NCBI GenBank assembly: GCA_021413665.1
Contig: JAIOPW010000280.1
Span: 1 to 5,990 of the forward strand
Reading direction: 5' to 3'
Source of the DNA: Rhodocyclales bacterium
Lineage (GTDB): Bacteria; Pseudomonadota; Gammaproteobacteria; Burkholderiales; Rhodocyclaceae
Length of the DNA stretch: 5,990 nucleotides
In this document: positions 1 to 5,171 of the stretch, in pieces
Numbering within the stretch: the first letter of the stretch is position 1
Layout of the letters: every line of letters begins with the position of its first letter
Notes under the pieces: generated by a model
Database searches by the model: none
What the model was told of the DNA's origin: nothing
The model's input: only the letters and a program-made list of their open reading frames with translations
Program-made: the position numbers and the translations under genes

Positions 1-66
1 GTTGGCGTGGGATACGTGGTTCCCTACCATCGGGGCCTTGCCCGTCACTTGACATACGCGAGACAT
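1..66 (-). CDS. rpmB: 50S ribosomal protein L28, N-terminal 22 codons (partial, runs off left edge)
   Basis: Read from the ATG at 66 towards position 1, the minus strand encodes MSRVCQVTGKAPMVGNHVSH followed by A-N, and the frame reaches the window edge with no stop. This is the characteristic start of bacterial L28 (E. coli begins MSRVCQVTGKRPVTGNN by recall). L28 is a structural protein of the large ribosomal subunit. A strong Shine-Dalgarno lies 6 nt upstream of the ATG. The neighbour upstream on the same strand is radC, matching the radC-rpmB-rpmG order known from E. coli and many proteobacteria, so rpmG (L33) is expected just beyond the window. Only one cysteine is visible in this part, as in the zinc-free E. 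coli-type form, but the rest of the protein is not seen. Confidence 0.93.
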   Translation of the reverse strand, partial: MSRVCQVTGKAPMVGNHVSHAN

Positions 67-72
67 GTAATG

Positions 73-77
73 CTCCT
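73..77 (-). promoter_or_regulatory. Shine-Dalgarno of rpmB
   Basis: AGGAG on the minus strand, 6 nt before the ATG at 66. It fixes the rpmB start and supports a real gene at the window edge. Confidence 0.8.
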
Positions 78-102
78 GAATGCTGATTTCGCAAAGCTCG
101 CT

Positions 103-132
103 AGTTTACCAAACATTTGCCACAAAACTCAA
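103..132 (-). promoter_or_regulatory. Candidate sigma-70 promoter for rpmB
   Basis: On the minus strand, TTGAGT (132-127, 4 of 6 to the -35 consensus) is followed after 18 nt by TAAACT (108-103, 4 of 6 to the -10 consensus). A TG just upstream (111-110) gives an extended -10, TGGTAAACT. Transcription would begin near 96, leaving a leader of about 30 nt before the rpmB ATG. It sits in the 72-bp gap downstream of radC, so rpmB could be transcribed independently as well as by read-through. This was called by eye from consensus matches only. Confidence 0.4.
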
Positions 133-138
133 TCCTTT

Positions 139-819
139 TTAAATCAATCCGCGCTCGGCGAAGGAAAGTGGCCTTGCACCGCCCGCGACGATGAAATGGT
201 CGAGCAGTCTGACGTCGATAAGAGCCAGTGCCTGCTTCAGGGATGAAGTGAGCACTTCATCGGCGCGCGACGGCTCAGCGAGGCCGGAAGGGTGATTGTG
301 GGCGAGGATTACGGCGCCGGCGTTATGTGCCAGTGCCCGTTTGACGACTTCACGCGGATAAACGCTGGTTTGCGTCAGCGTACCGCGAAACAGCTCTTCG
401 CTGGCGATTAGCCTGTTTTGGGCATCCAGCCAGAGCGCAATGAAGACCTCGTGTGGCAGTTTACCCAGTGAAAGACGCAACCAGTCGCGAACTGCCTCCG
501 GCGAAGCCAGTGCATCCTTTAGTTTGAGTGGTGCTGCGAGCGCACGACGTGCCAGTTCCAGGGATGCGGCAAGCTGGGCGGCTTTTGCCGGTCCGATACC
601 TGGCAGGCGGGCGAGTTCCCGGGTGGTCGCGGCGGCAAGGCTGGCGAGGTCGCCGTCAAAGCTCGCGAGTAATTCGCGGGCCAGATCCACGGCGCTCTTG
701 CCGCGTACGCCGACGCGCAGAAAGATCGCCAGCAATTCGGCGTCCGACAGCGCCGCAGCACCATACTGGACCAGCCGCTCGCGCGGACGTTCGCCTACGG
801 GCCAATCGCGTATGGCCAT
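139..819 (-). CDS. radC: RadC family JAB/MPN-domain protein
   Basis: The protein has 226 residues, normal for RadC. The N-terminal part carries a UPF0758-type start (RDWPVGERPRERL, residues 4-16) and a helix-hairpin-helix segment (LPGIGPAKAAQL, about 72-83). The C-terminal part is the JAB1/MPN metalloprotease-like domain with the signature HNHPSG (174-179) and Asp187, giving the H-x-H-x10-D zinc-binding pattern; Glu124 is a candidate for the upstream acidic residue. RadC was named as a DNA repair protein, but its cellular role is unsettled, and the JAMM motif suggests a zinc hydrolase. The ATG at 819 is preceded by AGGGAT at a suitable distance. The gene precedes rpmB on the same strand and diverges from coaBC across 46 bp. 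The stop is TAA at 141-139. The family call is firm; the activity is not. Confidence 0.96.
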   Translation of the reverse strand: MAIRDWPVGERPRERLVQYGAAALSDAELLAIFLRVGVRGKSAVDLARELLASFDGDLASLAAATTRELARLPGIGPAKAAQLAASLELARRALAAPLKLKDALASPEAVRDWLRLSLGKLPHEVFIALWLDAQNRLIASEELFRGTLTQTSVYPREVVKRALAHNAGAVILAHNHPSGLAEPSRADEVLTSSLKQALALIDVRLLDHFIVAGGARPLSFAERGLI

Positions 820-865
820 GGTTTAGAATCCCTGCTTGATTGCCGATTGACGGGATTTTAATGTC
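820..865. promoter_or_regulatory. 46-bp divergent intergenic region between radC and coaBC
   Basis: This is the only spacer between the two divergent transcription units, so their promoters must lie here or extend into the 5' coding ends. A TAGAAT (824-829, plus strand) resembles a -10 box, and TTGACG (847-852) resembles a -35 box, but neither has a good partner at the right spacing. No operator or hairpin stands out. The radC Shine-Dalgarno (AGGGAT, 833-828 on minus) also lies here. Confidence 0.4.
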
Positions 866-2068
866 ATGAATGAATTTCTGGGCAAACGTATCGTGCTGGG
901 CGTGACCGGAGGCGTGGCGGCCTACAAGGCAGCCGAACTGGTGCGCCTCCTGGTCAAGGCCGGTGCCGAAGTCGATGTCGCACTGACCGCCGCAGGCGCG
1001 CAGTTCGTCGGCGCCGCCACTTTCCAGGCGCTCACAGGCCGCCGCGTCTGGCAGGCGCTGTGGGACGAACGCATGGACAACGGCATGGCGCATATCGACC
1101 TCACGCGCGGCGCAACTGCCTTGTTGGTGGCCCCGGCCACGGCCGACTTTCTTGCCAAGCTGGCGCACGGTTTTGCCGATGACCTGCTGTCCACGCTTTG
1201 CCTGGCGCGCGATTGCCCTTTGCTGGTGGCGCCGGCGATGAACCGCCAGATGTGGGAGAACCCCGCCACGCAGCGCAACGTCGTGCAACTGCGGTCCGAC
1301 GGGATCAAGGTCCTCGGACCGGCGCACGGCGAGCAGGCCTGCGGCGAAGTCGGCGACGGACGCATGCTCGAAGCCGCCGAACTGTTCGACGACCTGTATG
1401 CGGCCCTGCAGGCCAAGCCACTCGCCGGCAGGCGTGTCCTGTTGACCGCCGGGCCGACTTTCGAAGCGCTCGACCCGGTGCGCGGCTTGACCAACAGCAG
1501 TTCCGGCAAGATGGGCTTCGCGCTGGCGCGTGCCTGTGCCGAAGCGGGCGCCGAAGTGACGCTGGTGGCCGGCCCCGTGACTTTGGCGACGCCGCGTGGA
1601 GTGCGGCGCGTCGATGTGCAGAGCGCCCTGCAAATGCACGATGCGGCAATGCAGGCCGTGCCGGGTCAGGATGTCTTCATCGCAGTGGCCGCAGTGGCCG
1701 ACTACCGGCCGCGAAATGCAGCCGAGCACAAGATCAAGAAGGGTTCGGCAAGTGTCACGCTCGAACTCGAAGCGAATCCGGACATCCTCGCGGAAGTTGC
1801 CGCACGGCCCGATGCTCCGCTGTGCGTCGGTTTTGCTGCCGAAAGCCGTGATCTGGGGACCTACGCCGAAGGCAAGCGCATCGCGAAGAAGCTTGCTCTG
1901 GTGGTTGGTAACCTGGTGCAGGATGGGCTGGGTGGTGATACCAATTCAGTGACACTGTTCGACGAGACGGGTTCGTACGGGCTACCGCCCGCGGACAAGT
2001 CCGAGGTAGCGCGCGGCATCGTCAAGCACATCGTACGCCTGCTGGAGGGAACGAATGAGCAGCATTGA
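866..2068 (+). CDS. coaBC: Bifunctional phosphopantothenoylcysteine decarboxylase / phosphopantothenate-cysteine ligase
   Basis: The protein has 400 residues, full length for the fusion. It makes 4'-phosphopantetheine for coenzyme A in two steps: CTP-dependent joining of cysteine to 4'-phosphopantothenate (CoaB), then FMN-dependent decarboxylation (CoaC). The CoaC domain (about 1-185) has GVTGGVAAYKAAEL near the start, the catalytic His76 (in AHIDLT), the PAMNRQMW motif with Asn126, and the flexible-flap Cys159 in GEQACGEVGDGRM. The CoaB domain (about 186-400) has TAGPTFEALDPVR (194-206), Asn210 in LTNSSSGKMG, AVAAVADYRP (273-282) and Lys289 in HKIKK. These match the positions of the known E. 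coli residues. The start gives the typical N-terminus. The 3' end overlaps dut by 14 bp, so the two are very likely cotranscribed and translationally coupled. It is a cytoplasmic, normally essential enzyme. Confidence 0.98.
   Translation: MNEFLGKRIVLGVTGGVAAYKAAELVRLLVKAGAEVDVALTAAGAQFVGAATFQALTGRRVWQALWDERMDNGMAHIDLTRGATALLVAPATADFLAKLAHGFADDLLSTLCLARDCPLLVAPAMNRQMWENPATQRNVVQLRSDGIKVLGPAHGEQACGEVGDGRMLEAAELFDDLYAALQAKPLAGRRVLLTAGPTFEALDPVRGLTNSSSGKMGFALARACAEAGAEVTLVAGPVTLATPRGVRRVDVQSALQMHDAAMQAVPGQDVFIAVAAVADYRPRNAAEHKIKKGSASVTLELEANPDILAEVAARPDAPLCVGFAAESRDLGTYAEGKRIAKKLALVVGNLVQDGLGGDTNSVTLFDETGSYGLPPADKSEVARGIVKHIVRLLEGTNEQH
2044..2048 (+). promoter_or_regulatory. Shine-Dalgarno of dut inside the coaBC 3' end
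   Basis: GGAGG lies within the last coaBC codons, 6 nt before the ATG at 2055. It fixes the dut start and supports translational coupling with coaBC. Confidence 0.8.
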
Positions 2069-2513
2069 CCTGAAGATACTCGATGCCCGGCTGAAAGATC
2101 CGCAGTACGTACCGCGGTACGCGACCCTCGGATCGGCCGGAATCGACCTGCGTGCCTGCATCGAACGGGCGATCAAGATCCGTCCCGGCGAAACCGTTCT
2201 GGTGCCGACCGGCATCGCGATTCACCTCTCCGATCCCGGACTGGCCGCCATGATCCTGCCGCGTTCCGGACTGGGGCACAAGCACGGCATTGTGCTGGGC
2301 AACCTGGTGGGCCTGATCGATTCCGATTATCAGGGCGAGATATTCGTCTCAACCTGGAACCGTGGTCACGATACCTTCACGCTGAATCCGCTGGACCGCC
2401 TGGCGCAACTGGTCGTGGTGCCGGTGGTACAGGTGGCCTTCAACGTGGTCGACGAGTTTCCTGCCAGCGAGCGCGGTGCCGGGGGCTTCGGCAGCACCGG
2501 TATCGGCGACTGA
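2055..2513 (+). CDS. dut: Deoxyuridine 5'-triphosphate nucleotidohydrolase (dUTPase)
   Basis: The protein has 152 residues, the usual length of trimeric bacterial dUTPase. It hydrolyses dUTP to dUMP and pyrophosphate, keeping uracil out of DNA and supplying dUMP for thymidylate synthesis. All five conserved motifs are present in order: motif 1 SAGIDLRA (27-34), motif 2 PRSGLG (69-74), motif 3 GLIDSDYQGE (86-95) with the catalytic Asp89, motif 4 RLAQLV (115-120), and the glycine-rich motif 5 RGAGGFGSTG (140-149). The start overlaps the end of coaBC by 14 bp; the coaBC-dut order is common in proteobacteria. A cytochrome c gene follows after 11 bp, so the operon probably continues into it. Nothing is missing or damaged. 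Confidence 0.98.
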   Translation: MSSIDLKILDARLKDPQYVPRYATLGSAGIDLRACIERAIKIRPGETVLVPTGIAIHLSDPGLAAMILPRSGLGHKHGIVLGNLVGLIDSDYQGEIFVSTWNRGHDTFTLNPLDRLAQLVVVPVVQVAFNVVDEFPASERGAGGFGSTGIGD

Positions 2514-2524
2514 GGCCGCCCGAT

Positions 2525-3139
2525 ATGGATGCGCTGCTCAAGCTAGTACTAGTGACCGTCGCCGCAACGTCTCTGCATGCCCTTGCGGCGCCTCCCGGGG
2601 CGACCCTGTCGCCGCGAGTCACGGAGATCATTGCGTCACGTTGCTCCCTATGCCACGGCATGGAGGGGCAGAGCGCCAGCGCGGTTTATCCGCGGCTGGC
2701 CGCCCAGCATCCTGACTACCTGGTCAAGCAGTTGAAGGACTTTCGCGATGGCCGGCGCAAGAGCGAGACCATGACCGACATGGCGAAGGACCTCAAGGAC
2801 GAGGACATTGCCGGCATGGCCTCGTATTTCTCGGGCAGGACGGCCGCCGCCCGTCAGCCGGGTGATACCGATCTCGCCGCTGTGGGGAAGTACATCTTTC
2901 AGCGCGGCAACAGCTATTCGGGAGTGGCGGCGTGCGCCTCCTGCCACGGTGCCAATGGTTATGGCACCCAGCAGTTGCCGCGCCTGGCCGGCCAGCATCC
3001 CGCCTATCTGGAGGTGCAGTTGAAGGAATTCAGCAAGCGCGAGCGCAATAACGACAATGCCGTGATGCACGCTGTTGCAGCGAAGCTGACCGAACTGGAG
3101 ATGCGCGCCGTAGCGGTCTATGTCGGCGGGTTGCAGTAG
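2525..3139 (+). CDS. Diheme cytochrome c4-type periplasmic protein
   Basis: The protein has 204 residues with a Sec-type signal peptide (hydrophobic about 4-20, likely cleavage after the Ala21-Ala22 region). Two cytochrome c domains follow, each with one CXXCH: CSLCH (40-44) and CASCH (137-141). Both carry the c4 hallmarks PRLAAQH/PRLAGQH (56-62 and 152-158) and Y-L-x-x-Q-L-K-x-F. Candidate axial methionines are Met86 (or Met83) and Met181. Cytochrome c4 proteins shuttle electrons in the periplasm, often to cbb3-type oxidases; the partner here is not visible. The ATG is preceded by a GAGG (2512-2515) overlapping the dut stop, 9 nt away. The 11-bp gap to dut suggests cotranscription with coaBC-dut. 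It converges on fccB, whose subunit FccA belongs to the same superfamily, so a shared electron path is possible but inferred. The name cycA/cc4 would be arbitrary, so no symbol is given. Confidence 0.93.
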   Translation: MDALLKLVLVTVAATSLHALAAPPGATLSPRVTEIIASRCSLCHGMEGQSASAVYPRLAAQHPDYLVKQLKDFRDGRRKSETMTDMAKDLKDEDIAGMASYFSGRTAAARQPGDTDLAAVGKYIFQRGNSYSGVAACASCHGANGYGTQQLPRLAGQHPAYLEVQLKEFSKRERNNDNAVMHAVAAKLTELEMRAVAVYVGGLQ

Positions 3140-3181
3140 ACGTTCCGCCGTATCGCCGGCGCCGACTTGTCGGCCAGGCTG

Positions 3182-3217
3182 AAATGACAAACCCCGCCGC
3201 GGCGGGGTTTGTCATTT
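3182..3217. terminator. Bidirectional intrinsic terminator (36-bp perfect palindrome)
   Basis: The two 18-base arms are exact reverse complements with no spacer. The GC-rich core is CCCCGCCGCGGCGGGG and the flanks are A-rich on the left and T-rich on the right. Either strand would fold into a long hairpin with a loop of about 4 nt, ending in GGGGTTTGTCATTT. The T-tract is interrupted, so release may rely partly on the very strong stem. It lies 43 nt past the cytochrome c4 stop and 18 nt past the fccB stop, where a shared terminator for convergent units is expected. Confidence 0.88.
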
Positions 3218-3235
3218 GCTACCGTGTTATCCCGA

Positions 3236-4531
3236 TCAGGTCGACATCTCGGTCAGGATGTTCTTCAGCCAGCTTTCACCGTAAGCGTGCTCCGCCTTGC
3301 CGAGCGAGAAGTCGGCGGGTGAAATCGCGGTCGCGCTGGACTTGATCTTTCCGCCTTCCAGCTTGAACACCTGCGCGATGCTGACCGACTCGTGGTCGCT
3401 GATGGCGCTGTAGCAGACGTTGATGCCGGAGAACTCGATGGTTTCCTTGCCGTTGAGCAGATTGACCACGTTCATGGCGCAGACCTTGGCCTGGGAATTG
3501 GCCGAGTAGCCGGACTTCGGCATCGGGGGTCCGTCGGAGGGCAGCGCCGTGGCATCGCCGATGACGTGAATGCCCTTGTGCTTGGTCGACTCGAAGCTGA
3601 CCGCATCGACCGGACACCACTTCTTGTCGTCGCCGACGAGGCCAGCCTTGACGGCGATGTCGCCGGCACGCTGCGGTGGGATCAGGTTGATGACGTCGCC
3701 CTTGAAGTCCTCGATGCCTTCGACGCTGACCAGCTTGGCACCGGTGTCGGCCTTGGTGATCTTCTTGCCGCCGATGTACTGGAAGTTGTCCTTGTAATAG
3801 GTGCTCCAGGCCTTGGTGAACAGTGGCTTCTTGGAAACCACGTCGGGGTTGGCATCGAGCAGGATCAGCTTCGACTTCGGCTTGTGGGTCTTCAGGTAAT
3901 GGGCGATCAGACAGGAGCGCTCGTAAGGTCCGGGCGGGCAGCGATAGGGCGTCAGCGGCATGCTGATGATGACGGTACCGCCATCCTTCATCGACTGGAG
4001 CTGGTTGCGCAGCAGGGTCGATTGCGCGCCGGCTTTCCAGGCGTGCGGGAAGATTTCCGCGGTCTTGGCGTCGTAGCCTTCGATTTCCTCGGTGCGGAAG
4101 TCGATGCCGGGCGAGACGATCAGGCGGTCATAGTCCAGCGTGCCCTGGTCGGTGACCACTTTCTTTGCCGCCGGGTCGATGCCCGTGACTTCAGCGTAGA
4201 CCATCTTGACGCCGTGATTCGCCGCCAGCTTGTCGTAGCCGATGGTCAGGGAATTCATGTCGTTGGTGAGGCCGGCGATGTAGAAATTGCTGAACGGGCA
4301 GGATACGAACTGCTTGTTCCTCTCGATCATCACGACTTCAATCGACTTGTCCAGCATACGCACATACTTGGCAGCGATGGTGCCGCCGTAGCCGCCGCCG
4401 ACCACCACCACGCGGCGTCCGCTCTTGGGCATGAGTTCCGCCGCCATGCCGATCATCGGGAGGCCAGCGGCTCCGGCTGCGCCGGCTCCGGCACCAACCA
4501 GTTTCAGGAAACTTCTGCGATCCAGTGTCAT
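3236..4531 (-). CDS. fccB: Flavocytochrome c sulfide dehydrogenase, flavoprotein subunit
   Basis: The protein has 431 residues. It oxidises sulfide to sulfur or polysulfide in the periplasm and passes electrons to the FccA hemes. The N-terminus is a Tat signal (DRRSFLK, 4-10, then an Ala/Gly-rich stretch, likely cleavage near residue 30). A Rossmann motif VVVVGGGYGG (41-50) binds FAD; a second FAD-contact motif is HVIGDA (322-327). Cys78 in FVSCPFSN matches the cysteine that holds FAD covalently. Cys198 (YRCPPGPYER) and Cys373 (NVCYS) match the redox-active disulfide. All three sit 36-37 residues later than Cys42, Cys161 and Cys337 of mature Allochromatium vinosum FccB (recalled), as expected with the leader still attached. 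INLIPPQRAG, WCPVD and PMPKSGYSANSQ are further family hallmarks. A GGGAGAA (4544-4538) precedes the ATG. It follows fccA by 13 bp. The closest alternative, SoxF, is the same family and often carried with sox genes; the adjacent fccA favours FccB. Confidence 0.96.
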   Translation of the reverse strand: MTLDRRSFLKLVGAGAGAAGAAGLPMIGMAAELMPKSGRRVVVVGGGYGGTIAAKYVRMLDKSIEVVMIERNKQFVSCPFSNFYIAGLTNDMNSLTIGYDKLAANHGVKMVYAEVTGIDPAAKKVVTDQGTLDYDRLIVSPGIDFRTEEIEGYDAKTAEIFPHAWKAGAQSTLLRNQLQSMKDGGTVIISMPLTPYRCPPGPYERSCLIAHYLKTHKPKSKLILLDANPDVVSKKPLFTKAWSTYYKDNFQYIGGKKITKADTGAKLVSVEGIEDFKGDVINLIPPQRAGDIAVKAGLVGDDKKWCPVDAVSFESTKHKGIHVIGDATALPSDGPPMPKSGYSANSQAKVCAMNVVNLLNGKETIEFSGINVCYSAISDHESVSIAQVFKLEGGKIKSSATAISPADFSLGKAEHAYGESWLKNILTEMST

Positions 4532-4537
4532 GTCATG

Positions 4538-4544
4538 TTCTCCC
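4538..4544 (-). promoter_or_regulatory. Shine-Dalgarno of fccB in the fccA-fccB junction
   Basis: GGGAGAA fills most of the 13-bp gap, 6 nt before the ATG at 4531. It supports this start, which also yields a complete Tat signal, and suggests coordinated translation with fccA. Confidence 0.7.
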
Positions 4545-5123
4545 TTATTTCACGCTGGCGTAGAAGTGGAGCAGCGCGTCCAGGTCTTCCTTGGATAGCG
4601 GCTTGACCTTTTCAGCCATCTTCTCCGGCATCTTGCGTGCGCCGGACTGGTACAAGTCCATCTGCATCTGCAGGTACGGGAGCCACTGGCTGGCCATTAC
4701 CGGGGTATCGTCCTTGCCTTCCTTGCCGTCTTCAAGATGGCAGCGCGAGCAGTTGGCTTCCTGCAGAGCTTCGCCCTTCTTGACCTTGGCAGCATTCACC
4801 GCCTGCGTGGTGGGGTGGAACTTCTGCTTCGAGAAGAAGGTTGCCATCGCATCAAAATCCGCGTCGGTGTAGCCCTTCGCCAGGCGACCCATCACGGTAG
4901 AAGGACGCTCGCCGCTCTTGAATTTCTTCATGGCATCGACGATAGCCGTCTTCGACTGGCTCGCCAGGCTGGGCATCGTCAGGCCCGCGCTGCCGCCATT
5001 GGTGCCGTGACAACCGGCGCAGGCGAACGAGATCATCTCGGCGCTGGGCGGCGCGGCCATGGCCGTTGCCGAAAACGCCAGAGCGCCAGTGGCCAGCGCC
5101 CATCCTTTCCACTTCATCGTCAT
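4545..5123 (-). CDS. fccA: Flavocytochrome c sulfide dehydrogenase, diheme cytochrome subunit
   Basis: The protein has 192 residues with a Sec signal peptide (cleavage likely after AMA, residue 23). Two cytochrome c domains of the c4 type follow, with CAGCH (35-39) and CSRCH (125-129). Met78 in STVMGR is the likely axial ligand of heme 1; Met165 or Met169 is the candidate for heme 2. The run FKSGERPSTVMGRLAKGY (68-85) and the segment ASQWLPYLQMQM (144-155) closely resemble the A. vinosum FccA subunit as I recall it, which separates this from an ordinary c4 protein. The role is to accept electrons from FccB's FAD and pass them to a soluble cytochrome. A strong GAGGAGG (5135-5129) lies 5 nt before the ATG at 5123; a second ATG at 5117 is 11 nt away and is less likely. 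fccB follows after 13 bp, and the EB_dh-like gene precedes it by 48 bp. Confidence 0.94.
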   Translation of the reverse strand: MTMKWKGWALATGALAFSATAMAAPPSAEMISFACAGCHGTNGGSAGLTMPSLASQSKTAIVDAMKKFKSGERPSTVMGRLAKGYTDADFDAMATFFSKQKFHPTTQAVNAAKVKKGEALQEANCSRCHLEDGKEGKDDTPVMASQWLPYLQMQMDLYQSGARKMPEKMAEKVKPLSKEDLDALLHFYASVK

Positions 5124-5128
5124 TATTG

Positions 5129-5135
5129 CCTCCTC
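5129..5135 (-). promoter_or_regulatory. Shine-Dalgarno of fccA
   Basis: GAGGAGG on the minus strand, 5 nt before the ATG at 5123. It is the strongest ribosome binding site in the window and favours that ATG over the in-frame one at 5117. It may drive high FccA synthesis relative to the upstream gene. Confidence 0.8.
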
Positions 5136-5171
5136 TTTCTTGGTGGTGAAAGTGCTGCTCGTGGTACCGCG

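Noticed and set aside
49..54. Perfect TTGACA -35 box on the plus strand
   Set aside because: It lies inside rpmB codons (V-C-Q on the other strand), has no -10 box at 16-18 nt, and there is no plus-strand gene downstream.
7..246. 79-codon plus-strand open frame at the left edge
   Set aside because: It lies antisense to the rpmB start and the radC 3' end, and its product resembles nothing I recognise.
656..1729. 357-codon minus-strand open frame
   Set aside because: It is antisense to coaBC, which is confirmed by catalytic motifs over its whole length. Long antisense frames are common in GC-rich genes.
3161..3174. GCCGAC-TT-GTCGGC inverted repeat after the cytochrome c4 gene
   Set aside because: It has a short stem and a 2-nt loop with no T-tract. 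The 36-bp palindrome just downstream is a far better terminator, so this may be chance in GC-rich DNA.
3236..4531. Sulfide:quinone oxidoreductase as an alternative identity for fccB
   Set aside because: SQR is membrane-associated and usually lacks a Tat signal. The Tat leader, the FCSD-specific motifs and the adjacent diheme fccA all point to flavocytochrome c.
3392..4606. 404-codon plus-strand open frame
   Set aside because: It is antisense to fccB, which has clear FAD and cysteine motifs. The product is a low-complexity run rich in D, V, G and L without recognisable domains.
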